Of a stretch of DNA of 64,000 nucleotides, positions 1 to 9,002 are shown one piece after another. The notes below the pieces were generated by a model. The model was not told the DNA's origin. It did no database searches and saw only the letters and a list, made by a program, of their open reading frames with translations. Position numbers and translations under genes: made by a program. Location of the stretch: positions 305,251-369,250 of the forward strand of contig VBWC01000003.1 in assembly GCA_006218035.1 (NCBI GenBank), in the 5' to 3' direction. Numbering within the stretch: position 1 is the stretch's first letter; each line of letters starts with the position of its first letter. The DNA comes from Gammaproteobacteria bacterium. GTDB lineage: Bacteria; Pseudomonadota; Gammaproteobacteria; VBWC01.

Positions 1-2639
1 TCAAGCGATTTGGTGCCAAACAACATGTGCATCGGTTCGAGGTAGGTAAAGCCTAGTTGGAATACGATCAAAACAGTAACCGCAATCAGCGCGTACCGGT
101 TGCCAAAAAATCCCCGGATAGAAAAAACAGTGTCGAATATGTAGCGAGAGTTAAAAAGATAGAATATCTCGAACATAACGAGCGTATTGACGGCTACGGT
201 TCGCGCGGTATCCAAATCGCTTCCGTTAGAATATTCCCAGACAAACAGGCCGAAGGTGCCGGTCACCAGAATTAGTGTTACGAAAACGATTCGCCAGATC
301 AGCAGCGACGATAGTATCGGTTTGGCAGGGTCGCGGGGAGGACGCTTCATGACGCCAGGTTCTGGAGGTTCGAACGCAAGCGCAAGTGAGAGCGTGACTT
401 CGGTGATCATATTTACCCAGAGTATCTGAACCGGGGTAATCGGTAACGAAAAACCGAGGAGGATGGCGGCAATGAGTGTGAACGCCTCGCCGCCATTGGT
501 GGGCAATATGAAAAGTATCGCCTTCTTGAGGTTATCGAAAACGGTACGGCCTTCCTCGATCGCATGAGTGATAGAGGCAAAGTTATCGTCAGCCAATACG
601 ATTTCCGCCGCTTCCTTCGTTACTTCGGTACCTTTCCGTCCCATGGCGATGCCGACATCGGCGCGTTTCAATGCGGGCGCGTCGTTTACGCCATCTCCGG
701 TCATTGCGACAACATGTCCGGCAGCCTGGAGCGCCGTTACGAGCCTTAGCTTATGTTCCGGGCTCGTTCGAGCGAAGATATCGGTATCCTCGACGCTTTC
801 TGCAAGGCTCTCATCGCTCATGAGATCGAGATCGTGCCCGGTTAACAATCGGTGTCCATCGCCAATTCCCATTTGTAGACCGATCGCCGCCGCGGTTATC
901 GCATGATCTCCGGTAATCATTTTTACGTGTATGCCCGCGGCGCGGCATAGTCGTATGGCATGAATTGCTTCATCACGCGGCGGGTCGATAATGCCAACGA
1001 TCCCGAGCAGTGTCAGGGACGTTTCGACATCGGAAAATCTCAGCTCGCGATGACCGTGTTCTGTCGCCTTGAAGGCGATCGCCAGCAAGCGTAGGCCACG
1101 ACGGGCCATGCCTTCGATTTGTTGTTGCCAATAAACATGGTCTACCGGGCGGTCGGTGCCGTGCATACGCTGGAACGCGCACATTTCCACAATTCTTTCC
1201 GGCGCACCCTTGGCGTAGATGAAAGCATGTCCGGCATGGTCATGATGCAGCGTTGCCATAAAACGATGCTGTGATTCGAAAGGTATGACGTCCGCGCGTG
1301 GCCATTCCTGTCGTTGCAGCGCGGTATCGATACCTGCCTTGATGCCTAGTGTGATAAGACCGCCTTCGGTGGGATCGCCAGCCATCCGCCAATCGCCATT
1401 GACGTGCTCAACTGTGGCGTCGTTGCACAGCGCAGCGGCCTGCGCTACCTCGGCTAGGATCGGGAAATCAGCCGGTACTATTTCCTTATCCTCGAATAGA
1501 AACGCGCCATGCGGGTTATAACCGACGCCGGTAACCTCGAATTGACCGGTGGATGTGGCCACCGCCTGCACGGTCATTTCATTACGGGTCAGCGTGCCGG
1601 TTTTATCCGAACAAATTACCGTGATGGAACCTAGAGTTTCAACCGCCGGAAGCCGGCGGATAATCGCATTTTTTGTTGCCATCCGCTGTACGCCAATCGC
1701 GAGCGTGATAGTCATAATTGCGGGTAATCCTTCGGGGATCGCGGCAACAGCCAGGCCCACAGCAGCAAGAAACATCTCGGCGACTGAATAATCGCGCACC
1801 AGGATGCCGAACAGAAATGTCCCAGCGGCAAGTAGTACAATCGCACCGCTAAGCCATTTCGCAAAAACTGCCATCTGGCGGACCAGCGGGGTGGTTAATG
1901 TCTGCACATTACGTAGCAAGGCGCTGATGCGGCCTATCTCAGTACGTTCGCCTGTCGCAACGACAATTCCGCTGGCGAAGCCGTACGTTACCAACGTACC
2001 TGAGTACGCGATGCAGGTTCTATCACCGATCGAGCTACCTTCGTCAACGGGAGCCGTGCCTTTGTCAGCCGGTACGGACTCGCCCGTCAGAATCGCTTCA
2101 TCAATCCGCAGGTCCTTAGCGGTTATCAACCGTAAATCAGCGGGAACCTTGTCACCGGACTGGAGTGTTACGACATCGCCGGGGACGAGCTCTTCGGCGG
2201 GGATTATTATCGTATGGCCGTTTCTCCGGACTGTCGCCTGATGAGATAACATGTCTCTTATCGCGTCGAGAGCTTTTTCCGCCTTATCCTCCTGGAAAAA
2301 ACCAATCAGCGCGTTAATAAATACAACGCCGACTATGACACCGGTGTCGACCCAGTGCGAGAGGAACGCGGTCATTAGCGCTGCTGCAAGAAGCACGTAG
2401 ATCAGAACGTTATGGAACTGCAATACGAACCGCCGGATAGCGTGACGTTTACGCGGCGGGCGTAGCCGATTTTGTCCGAACACACGTTTGCGTTCGGTCA
2501 CTTCATTTTGAGATAGTCCTTCCGCCCGGGTGCCCAGGCCGTCGATGACGGCATCCGCTCGCAATGCATGCCATGCCCAACCGATCGGTGTGGAGAGATC
2601 GATACCTGCGCGCAGGTTGTCAGCGCTATTTTGTCGCAC
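1..2639 (-). CDS. P-type cation-transporting ATPase (P2 type), 3' end outside window
   Basis: ATP-driven inner-membrane cation pump, read from the GTG at 2639 down to the window edge (about 879 codons, no stop). The phosphorylation motif ICSDKTGTLT (Asp about residue 345), the TM4 motif AIPEGLPA and the hinge motif TGDGVNDAP (about residue 649) are all in one frame and define a P2-type ATPase related to Ca2+/Mn2+/H+ pumps. The TM6 segment reads VNMITE where SERCA-type pumps have N-x-x-T-D, so the ion is uncertain. The N-terminus begins in the usual way for the family, with a WHAL-like motif. The start is weak: there is no clear Shine-Dalgarno, and it overlaps the end of the upstream 68-residue gene, which suggests translational coupling. 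C-terminal membrane helices follow the hinge up to the edge. Confidence 0.88.
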   Translation of the reverse strand, partial: MRQNSADNLRAGIDLSTPIGWAWHALRADAVIDGLGTRAEGLSQNEVTERKRVFGQNRLRPPRKRHAIRRFVLQFHNVLIYVLLAAALMTAFLSHWVDTGVIVGVVFINALIGFFQEDKAEKALDAIRDMLSHQATVRRNGHTIIIPAEELVPGDVVTLQSGDKVPADLRLITAKDLRIDEAILTGESVPADKGTAPVDEGSSIGDRTCIAYSGTLVTYGFASGIVVATGERTEIGRISALLRNVQTLTTPLVRQMAVFAKWLSGAIVLLAAGTFLFGILVRDYSVAEMFLAAVGLAVAAIPEGLPAIMTITLAIGVQRMATKNAIIRRLPAVETLGSITVICSDKTGTLTRNEMTVQAVATSTGQFEVTGVGYNPHGAFLFEDKEIVPADFPILAEVAQAAALCNDATVEHVNGDWRMAGDPTEGGLITLGIKAGIDTALQRQEWPRADVIPFESQHRFMATLHHDHAGHAFIYAKGAPERIVEMCAFQRMHGTDRPVDHVYWQQQIEGMARRGLRLLAIAFKATEHGHRELRFSDVETSLTLLGIVGIIDPPRDEAIHAIRLCRAAGIHVKMITGDHAITAAAIGLQMGIGDGHRLLTGHDLDLMSDESLAESVEDTDIFARTSPEHKLRLVTALQAAGHVVAMTGDGVNDAPALKRADVGIAMGRKGTEVTKEAAEIVLADDNFASITHAIEEGRTVFDNLKKAILFILPTNGGEAFTLIAAILLGFSLPITPVQILWVNMITEVTLSLALAFEPPEPGVMKRPPRDPAKPILSSLLIWRIVFVTLILVTGTFGLFVWEYSNGSDLDTARTVAVNTLVMFEIFYLFNSRYIFDTVFSIRGFFGNRYALIAVTVLIVFQLGFTYLEPMHMLFGTKSL

Positions 2640-2832
2640 GACGATGATAAATAATGCTATGTAATAGCCAGCTAATGCCGATGCCAGCGCACAGCAGCGC
2701 CAGGATCATAGTTGAACGTGACATCGACACTTTCCATCCGGGAAACCAACCATCGGTAACCGCAGAGATCTGGATCAAAAAAACCCAAGCGGAACCAGTC
2801 AGAATCAGGGTGGTAAGTAATTTATAGTTCAT
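2626..2832 (-). CDS. small two-helix membrane protein, 68 aa
   Basis: Unrecognised protein of 68 residues with two likely membrane spans (about residues 5-25 and 40-60) and a basic C-terminus (HRRATK). It lies directly upstream of the P-type ATPase on the same strand. Its stop overlaps the probable GTG start of the pump by about 14 bases, so the two are probably co-translated. A small regulatory or accessory subunit is possible by analogy with small peptides that bind P-type pumps, but nothing in the sequence proves this. The 277 bases between it and sthA hold no other convincing gene. Confidence 0.5.
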   Translation of the reverse strand: MNYKLLTTLILTGSAWVFLIQISAVTDGWFPGWKVSMSRSTMILALLCAGIGISWLLHSIIYHRRATK

Positions 2833-3109
2833 CGCAACCCGACCGAAAGTGACGTTGATATATTTTACGCTCGATGAACGCGTAGTTACAGGGCAGGCGA
2901 CACTACGCGAACGAGTCGCCGCGATCGAATCAATACGAAGGAAGATAATCCGTCGTCTATTATGTTTTTACATGAGCGGATCGGGCGAGGGGAGAGGTGG
3001 GCCTGGTAATCTGAACTGTCCGCTCAGCGGATGTCATGTACGGAGCGCCGAACCGTGCGCCCACGCATAGGGAGTAACGGCATCATATTAAGTACACGAT
3101 CTGCGTCGA

Positions 3110-4504
3110 TCAAGAATGAGATGAAAATCGATTCCAGGCATCGAGCGCAGCGATCTTATATGCCTCGGCCAGAGTAGGGTAGTTGAATACGTTTTCGAGG
3201 AAATAATTCAGTGTGCCGCCGAGTATCAGCGCAGCCTGACCGATGTGGATAAGTTCCGTAGCGCCCTCGCCAAGTATATGCACGCCGAGCACTCGGCGAT
3301 CGGTTGTTGAAAACAGAATCTTCAGGATGCCTTCATTTAGGCCGAGTATCTGACCACGTGCTGTTTCGCGCAAGCGGGCGATTCCCGCTTCGTACGGAAT
3401 CTTTTGTTCCGTTAGTTCTTGTTCAGTCTGACCAACCATACTCATTTCTGGCACTGCGTAAACGCCAAACGGGAAATGGCCAGGCTTCGCACTGGCGGTA
3501 TTACCAAACGCATGGCACGCTGCCATGCGGCCTTGTTCCATGGAAGTCGATGCCAGGCTGGGAAATCCAATGACGTCGCCCGCCGCATAGATATGAGGCA
3601 CATCGGTCTGGAACGTTTCATTTACTTTAAGCCGTCGCTTTGAGTCCGCAGTGAGACCTGCGTTCTCGAGCGCCAATCCGTACGTGCAACCAATGCGCCC
3701 GGCGGCAACCAAAACCATGTCCGAACAGACTCGTTTGCCGCTTTCCAGGAACGTAACGACCTGGTTGCGACCATTCCGTTCGACGTGGGACACTTTTTCA
3801 TTGAGTCGTAAAATCGTGCCGTGATTCCGTAGATGATGAATAAATTCATCGACCAACTCGCGATCTAGAAAGTCGAGCAACGTGTCCCGACCATCGATCA
3901 GCGTGACTTTAATATCAAGGGCATTGAAAATTGATGCATATTCGGCGCCAATCACACCGGCACCGATAATGGTCATGCTTCGGGGAATGGATTTCAGATT
4001 CAGAACGCCATCACTGTCGATAATTGTCTCGTCGTCAAATGGAATATTTTCCGCACGAATAGGCCGCGTACCCGTGGCGATCAATATCTTTTCGCCAGAC
4101 AGCTCGGTGACTTCACCGCGCGCATTTTCGACGCGCAGGCTGTTCATATCGATAAACGACGCAGCGCCCTCGACAACAGTAACGCCATTACGCGAAACCT
4201 GGTGACGCATGACTTCGACCTCGTGTTCCAGAGTGACGTGGATCCGCCGCATCAGGTCGTCGATCGTCAGGTTGTTTTTCAGGCGATATCCTTCGCCGTA
4301 TAGACCGCGCTGATCCCAGCCGGTCAGATACAGCACGGCTTGTCGCAGGGTTTTGCTGGGTATAGTCCCGGTGTGTACGGAAACACCACCAATGGCGGCT
4401 CGACGCTCAATAATCGCGGTCTTCTTACCGAGCTTAGCCGCCTGAATCGCTGCACGTTGGCCAGCCGGGCCGCTCCCAATTACCAGAAAATCGTATTTAT
4501 GCAT
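3110..4504 (-). CDS. sthA: soluble pyridine nucleotide transhydrogenase
   Basis: FAD enzyme of the dihydrolipoamide dehydrogenase fold, about 464 residues, that exchanges hydride between NADPH and NAD+ in the cytosol. Visible are the N-terminal FAD dinucleotide motif GSGPAG (residues 10-15), a second NAD(P) motif (GAGVIGAEYASI), the conserved AAGDVIGFPSLAS segment that contacts FAD, and the C-terminal FNYPTLAEAY typical of SthA. The usual disulfide region reads GGVSVHTGTIPSK. Both redox cysteines of dihydrolipoamide dehydrogenase are missing, as expected for a transhydrogenase rather than a disulfide reductase. An ATG six codons upstream (4522) is also possible; I prefer 4504 because MHKYDF fits the family N-terminus. 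Neither start has a strong Shine-Dalgarno. Confidence 0.9.
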   Translation of the reverse strand: MHKYDFLVIGSGPAGQRAAIQAAKLGKKTAIIERRAAIGGVSVHTGTIPSKTLRQAVLYLTGWDQRGLYGEGYRLKNNLTIDDLMRRIHVTLEHEVEVMRHQVSRNGVTVVEGAASFIDMNSLRVENARGEVTELSGEKILIATGTRPIRAENIPFDDETIIDSDGVLNLKSIPRSMTIIGAGVIGAEYASIFNALDIKVTLIDGRDTLLDFLDRELVDEFIHHLRNHGTILRLNEKVSHVERNGRNQVVTFLESGKRVCSDMVLVAAGRIGCTYGLALENAGLTADSKRRLKVNETFQTDVPHIYAAGDVIGFPSLASTSMEQGRMAACHAFGNTASAKPGHFPFGVYAVPEMSMVGQTEQELTEQKIPYEAGIARLRETARGQILGLNEGILKILFSTTDRRVLGVHILGEGATELIHIGQAALILGGTLNYFLENVFNYPTLAEAYKIAALDAWNRFSSHS

Positions 4505-4522
4505 TTGTATGCGGCGCAACAT

Positions 4523-4830
4523 ATGAAGGTTAATAGCCCCCCCGGAGGCCTTCGGTTTATCGGCTTGGGCATACGGGAACTGGAGGTGAGCGGCAGAAAA
4601 GCATTACATACGCTGAGACGTGTTTTAGTTATATGGCGTGCCGCGGTGTACCCTGACTACTCGATGCGCATAATGTATATTATGTTAAATAATGACTGAA
4701 CAATCGTACTGGCAAGGCGGTTCTGACCCCTGCCACTAACATACCCTTGGCCTTTTACTCCCTCGTGTGCAGGCGCGCGGGTTTTACCCGTGTCGAGAAT
4801 GCTGATATCACGCGGTTGATCCCTAAGCGC
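4523..4830. other. intergenic region between sthA and the protease gene
   Basis: About 308 bases without a credible gene. It holds the sthA upstream region and the 3' flank of the protease gene. The only structure seen is an AT-rich inverted repeat, CATAATGTATATTATG at 4669-4684. On the minus strand a weak promoter-like pair overlaps it (TTGTTC, 18 bases, TATACA) and could drive sthA with a long leader. No terminator with a T-run was found. Confidence 0.35.
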
Positions 4831-6336
4831 CTAGGGCCGCTGCAGGCAGAAGCTGTAGTCACCGCTGCCGCTGGCGGACACGATGCGCCAGACGTAATAG
4901 CCGCTCGATCCACTATAGCTGATCGACTCATCCGAGGCCGCGCCGGTCGAGCTCCCGACGGTCTGCCACGAACGACCATTCCACCGCCATAGATCCAGAT
5001 TGAAGTTGCTCCCGGCGGGACCAATCAGCTTGCCGGACTGCGTGCCGTTGGCGGAGAAGTAATACGTGCCATTCGGTTGGTACGCATAGTCACCCGAGAA
5101 GGCCAGATTGCCCGTAAAGACCTCGTATCCGGCGGGACAGATTGCGGGAGTCGCGCCGCCACTGCTGCTATCGATAGTGAGCAGCGAATAAACCAGTTTG
5201 TTGGGAGAGCCGCTTCCTATGCCGCTCAAGTGATTGCTGGTGGCGGTGTCGATGATGTTCGTGCTTACCTCCGCCGGCGTAGCGGCGGGATGGTCGGCCA
5301 GGTATAGCGCCGCGACCCCCGCGACATGGGGTGATGCCATCGAGGTTCCGCTGATGGTCATGACAGACGAATCGCCGCTGGACCAGGCCGAGGTGATGGA
5401 CGAACCCGGCGCGAACACGTCGACACAGGATCCCCAGTTCGAATAGGAGGCTCGTGCATCAGTGGATGTGGTCGCCCCTACTGTGATGGCCTCTGCAACA
5501 CGCGCCGGCGACGCATTGCAGGCGTTAGCATTACTGTTGCCCGCCGCGACGACAAATGTCACGCCAGTGGCGACCGCATTACGCACGGCGCGATCGAGCG
5601 ATGTTGATGCCCCGCCTCCGAGGCTCATATTCGCTACCGACGGTCCGGTGTGATTGCTTGCGACCCAATCGACACCGGCGATGACTCCTGACATCAAGCC
5701 ACTCCCCTTGCAATCCAATACGCGCACGGCATAGAGATTGGCTTCCTTGGCGACACCATAACGGGCGCCACCCACGGTGCCGGCGACGTGAGTGCCATGT
5801 CCGTTGCAATCGTTGGTGCCACGCCCGTCATTGATGACGCTGTAACCCGATTGAGCACGACCGGCAAACTCGGTATGACTGAGTCGTATGCCGGTGTCGA
5901 TGATGTACACGCTCACGGCATTGGCGGTACCGTTATAGGTATAACTACTGTCCAGGGGCAGATTGCGCTGGTCCACGCGATCCAGACCCCAGGTCGCCGG
6001 TACTTGAGTAGCGTCGAGATGAATGATGCGGTCGACCTCGATGTATTCGACTCGCGGATCATTGGCGAGGTCGGCCAGGCGGCCCTTGGGGACTCTGGCC
6101 ACGAAGCCATCCAGTGTGCGGCGGTATTTACGCTCGATGCGCGCCTGGTGCTTGATAGCGACTGCGTCCGCAGCATCGGGAAGCTCGGTGGCCCCTTTCT
6201 GCTTGTGCACCTTCAATACCACGATGTATTGGTCGGGGACACGATCCGGATCATCAAGACCGAAGACCGGCGCTGCCATAATTTGACAGGACCAGGCCAA
6301 GAGCAGAAGAACCCCTGTTGCAAGCTTATGATTCAT
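4831..6336 (-). CDS. secreted subtilisin-family (S8, proteinase K-like) protease
   Basis: Exported serine endopeptidase of 501 residues. A signal peptide (about 1-22) is followed by an I9-type inhibitory propeptide (about 35-107). The catalytic domain has Asp147 in YIIDTG, His180 in NGHGTHVAG, the oxyanion Asn267 in AAGN and Ser332 in GTSMASPHVAG. A C-terminal domain of about 100 residues (from about 400, with Cys near both ends) resembles the pre-peptidase C-terminal type that is often removed on maturation. Layout and spacing are those of aqualysin/proteinase K relatives. A GGAGG Shine-Dalgarno about 7 bases before the ATG supports the start. The gene is divergent from an exported BsuPI-like inhibitor gene, and the two starts are about 136 bases apart. 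Substrate unknown. Confidence 0.92.
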   Translation of the reverse strand: MNHKLATGVLLLLAWSCQIMAAPVFGLDDPDRVPDQYIVVLKVHKQKGATELPDAADAVAIKHQARIERKYRRTLDGFVARVPKGRLADLANDPRVEYIEVDRIIHLDATQVPATWGLDRVDQRNLPLDSSYTYNGTANAVSVYIIDTGIRLSHTEFAGRAQSGYSVINDGRGTNDCNGHGTHVAGTVGGARYGVAKEANLYAVRVLDCKGSGLMSGVIAGVDWVASNHTGPSVANMSLGGGASTSLDRAVRNAVATGVTFVVAAGNSNANACNASPARVAEAITVGATTSTDARASYSNWGSCVDVFAPGSSITSAWSSGDSSVMTISGTSMASPHVAGVAALYLADHPAATPAEVSTNIIDTATSNHLSGIGSGSPNKLVYSLLTIDSSSGGATPAICPAGYEVFTGNLAFSGDYAYQPNGTYYFSANGTQSGKLIGPAGSNFNLDLWRWNGRSWQTVGSSTGAASDESISYSGSSGYYVWRIVSASGSGDYSFCLQRP

Positions 6337-6472
6337 GCCGCGCCTCCACGATGAATTGCGATTGTGACTGTCTGTCTAATAGCATATTCTCGAATCCATT
6401 GAAAATATTCTTATCAAGATATTGGATATCACTCTGCGTTCGTCCGCATCAGGGGCATATCGAGGGTGGCTA

Positions 6473-6952
6473 ATGAATAGCCTAAAACAACTATTGGTTT
6501 CCATCAGTTTATGCCTGTCGGTAACGACTGGCGTAGCCGACGAAAACAGAACAGGATCAATGAAAGACGTCACCGTGTCATTTGAAATACTGGATGCGAA
6601 CGGAAATCCCACAGCGCGGTTCGCACCCGGCGAGAAGGCGACTTTCCGCATTGAACTCACCAATACCGGCACGCAAGACCTCCATGACACTTACACCGCC
6701 CCGGGTTATGAAATCGGCGTGTACCAGCCCGGCACCGGGACATTGCTTTGGGCCGCTAATGCTGAAATGGCATTTATCCAGGTTATCCAGGAATATGTAA
6801 TCAAGGCGGGCGAAACGAAGCGTCTGGAAAATCCGTGGGATTTACGCGACGTTGATGGACTGCCGCTACCGCCCGGCCACTATGAAGTTCGGGCGAGCCT
6901 GAATATCGGGCAGCTGGGAGAACTGAAGCCACTGTCCTTGACCGTAAAATAG
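6473..6952 (+). CDS. exported BsuPI-domain (proteinase inhibitor-like) protein
   Basis: Protein of 159 residues with a signal peptide (1 to about 22) and one beta-sandwich domain matching the BsuPI (intracellular proteinase inhibitor) pattern: LTNTGTQDL, a conserved aromatic/Trp strand (LLWAANAEMAF), a Gly-Glu turn (KAGETKRLENPW) and LPPGHYEVRA near the end. The founding Bacillus member inhibits a subtilisin-type protease inside the cell; this copy carries an export signal. It is divergent from the secreted S8 protease gene, so inhibition or chaperoning of that protease is a reasonable inference. The ATG at 6473 is chosen over an in-frame ATG at 6422 because GAGGG lies just upstream and the signal peptide starts cleanly. 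Confidence 0.78.
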   Translation: MNSLKQLLVSISLCLSVTTGVADENRTGSMKDVTVSFEILDANGNPTARFAPGEKATFRIELTNTGTQDLHDTYTAPGYEIGVYQPGTGTLLWAANAEMAFIQVIQEYVIKAGETKRLENPWDLRDVDGLPLPPGHYEVRASLNIGQLGELKPLSLTVK

Positions 6953-7336
6953 CAGGCCGACGGAATCAGCCCCCGCCCCTTCCCTCTGACTGAATTCAAT
7001 CTTCACACTACTCGTCATGCGCAGATTTCGCGAGCACTTTTAGCAGGTTTAAGGCCGCTCCTGCAGCCTCGTTGTTTAATCGCCGCTGCCCGGACTCCCT
7101 GTTTAAATGTCCGCCCGCCGGGTAACTCCACGATTCGCTATTCATACCCTTGGTTTTCCCCGTGCCCTACCCGACGCACCAAAGGTTCATGACGAGATCA
7201 AAAAAAATCAAGAGTATTAATACCATCACCTAGTGAAGCTAATCTATGCTAAATAATGCCTACGAGTAATTGTTGAGCCGTTTATCTGGAGACCCGTGCT
7301 CTTGCGTTAATAAATAGATATCGTCGGAGAACACCC
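6953..7336. other. intergenic region ahead of the cytochrome gene
   Basis: About 384 bases with no gene I can support on either strand. The left part is pyrimidine-rich on the plus strand. The right part (from about 7195) is AT-rich and contains a perfect 10-base palindrome, GTATTAATAC, at 7214-7223, in the position expected for a promoter or operator of the cytochrome gene. The Shine-Dalgarno GGAGA lies 8 bases before the ATG at 7337. No clear sigma-70 hexamer pair was found. Confidence 0.35.
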
Positions 7337-8776
7337 ATGAGGAAGACGAAGTTGTCTGTTGTATTGGCCGCGCTTCTGACAACGTTTGCCGCGCCATTGG
7401 CAGCGCTGGCGCACGAATGCCCGCCCGGTTTCCCCGATGAGCCAGCGGTATCGAAGCACATGGAGCAGCTGGATATTGCTTCCGGCGCGCTGAGCTTTGA
7501 TGCGATCGGTGATCACGGCAAGGCGTTGTTTGTCGCCCGTTTCAACGTGTGCGACGGTCAGGGCCGCCCGGCGACCACCGGCGGCGGCGACAAACGTGCG
7601 GCGGACGAACCTGCCAGGCTGCGTACCTCGGCGCCCGACTCCGATGCCTGTGCCGGCTGCCACGCCCAGCCCCGCGCGGGTGGCGCGGGCGATTTCGTTG
7701 CCAATGTATTCGTCCTGGCACAGACCCTCGACCCAACCACGTTTTCGGTCGCCCCCGAACTCAGCAACGAGCGTAATACGCTGGGCATGAATGGCTCCGG
7801 TCCCATCGAAATGTTGGCCCGCGAAATGACGGTTGACCTGCAGTCCCGGGTCGCCGGCCTGCCTGACGGTAACCATACGCTGACGACCAAGGGCGTGGCG
7901 TTCGATGTCATGATCTCCGGCGGTCAAGTCGTTGCCAGCCGGGGCGTGAATACCGACCTGATCATCCGGCCCTTTCATCAGGCCGGTGTCGTGATCTCCT
8001 TGCGCGAGTTCACGGACAACGCCTTTAATCATCACCACGGTATACAGGCAGAGGAGCGCTTCGACCTCAATCCTGCCAAGGGCTTCGATGCAGACCATGA
8101 CGAAGACGGGGTGCACCGCGAGTTGACCGTGGGCGATGTCACTGCGGTCACCGTTTGGCAGGCGCAGCTCGGCGTACCCCGGCGGGTGATCTCAAAAGAC
8201 AACGACGAGCGCCATATGGCAAGGCGCGGCGAGCGCGTCTTCGACGATGTCGGCTGCACGTTGTGCCATAAACCGGAACTGCTCCTGGCGAGCCGGCTGT
8301 TTGTCGAACCTAATCCGTTTAACCCCCCCGGCACGTGTCGCGACCCGAACGTCTGTCCGGAATACTCCTACGATATGACCGAACAAGGCGAAGGCCCGCG
8401 GCTGGAGAAAGGCCCGCGCGGAACTGCCATCGTGCGCGCCTACACCGACCTGAAACGCCACGACCTGTGCGATGCTGAGATTCGCCATTTCTGCAACGAG
8501 CAACTGGCACAGGGACGGCCAGCCCAGGACGGCAAGCCGGGTAGCGAGTTTTTCATTACGCGCAAGCTGTGGGATGTCGGTAACTCAGCGCCCTACGGTC
8601 ACCGCGGCGACCTGTCCACCATCACCGAAGCGATCCTGGCTCACGGCGGCGAGGCGCGCGCCTCACGCGACATGTTTGCGTCACGCTCCTATCGCGATCA
8701 GGTGGCATTGGTCAAGTTCCTGAAGACCCTGCAAGTGGTTCCGGAAGACATGCGCAGAGCGATCGCTCATGAATAG
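7337..8776 (+). CDS. periplasmic di-haem c-type cytochrome, DUF1111/di-haem oxidoreductase-like
   Basis: Exported cytochrome of 479 residues. A signal peptide (about 1-25, ending in LAALA) is followed by two covalent haem sites, CAGCH (residues 105-109) and CTLCH (307-311). The segments RNTLGMNGSGPIEMLAREM and, near the C-terminus, KLWDVGNSAPYGHRGDLST with a final KFLKTLQV helix are like those of the di-haem oxidoreductase-like family (DUF1111), distant relatives of MauG and di-haem peroxidases. It acts in the periplasm; the electron donor and substrate cannot be read from the sequence. A gene for an unrecognised protein follows after about 226 bases on the same strand. Start supported by GGAGA 8 bases upstream and by the signal peptide. 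Confidence 0.82.
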   Translation: MRKTKLSVVLAALLTTFAAPLAALAHECPPGFPDEPAVSKHMEQLDIASGALSFDAIGDHGKALFVARFNVCDGQGRPATTGGGDKRAADEPARLRTSAPDSDACAGCHAQPRAGGAGDFVANVFVLAQTLDPTTFSVAPELSNERNTLGMNGSGPIEMLAREMTVDLQSRVAGLPDGNHTLTTKGVAFDVMISGGQVVASRGVNTDLIIRPFHQAGVVISLREFTDNAFNHHHGIQAEERFDLNPAKGFDADHDEDGVHRELTVGDVTAVTVWQAQLGVPRRVISKDNDERHMARRGERVFDDVGCTLCHKPELLLASRLFVEPNPFNPPGTCRDPNVCPEYSYDMTEQGEGPRLEKGPRGTAIVRAYTDLKRHDLCDAEIRHFCNEQLAQGRPAQDGKPGSEFFITRKLWDVGNSAPYGHRGDLSTITEAILAHGGEARASRDMFASRSYRDQVALVKFLKTLQVVPEDMRRAIAHE

Positions 8777-9002
8777 TCCAGCGCTACTTGTGGTCAGCGA
8801 GCGCGAGCGTGGTGGCGCTTTGCGGGTCGGGCCGTCGGAGCCGCCATCACGACGCCTCCGCTTTGCGAACATCCCCGCCGAGCGAGGTTCGACTTGACAC
8901 AGTCCATCCGTGACGGCGTCAGACAGACCATCGGAATATCGTTGGCGCCGCTGACCGGCCGATTCATAACCGAAGAAGTGCTCAAACCAGGAGATTGCTG
9001 CA

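Noticed and set aside
2849-3070. 73-codon plus-strand frame between sthA and the small membrane protein gene
   Set aside because: No ribosome site, no domain pattern, and ends in low-complexity Gly/Cys sequence.
7307-8116. 269-codon open frame on the minus strand opposite the cytochrome gene
   Set aside because: Antisense shadow of a GC-rich gene with two haem motifs on the plus strand; composition is His/Arg/Gly-rich without family features.
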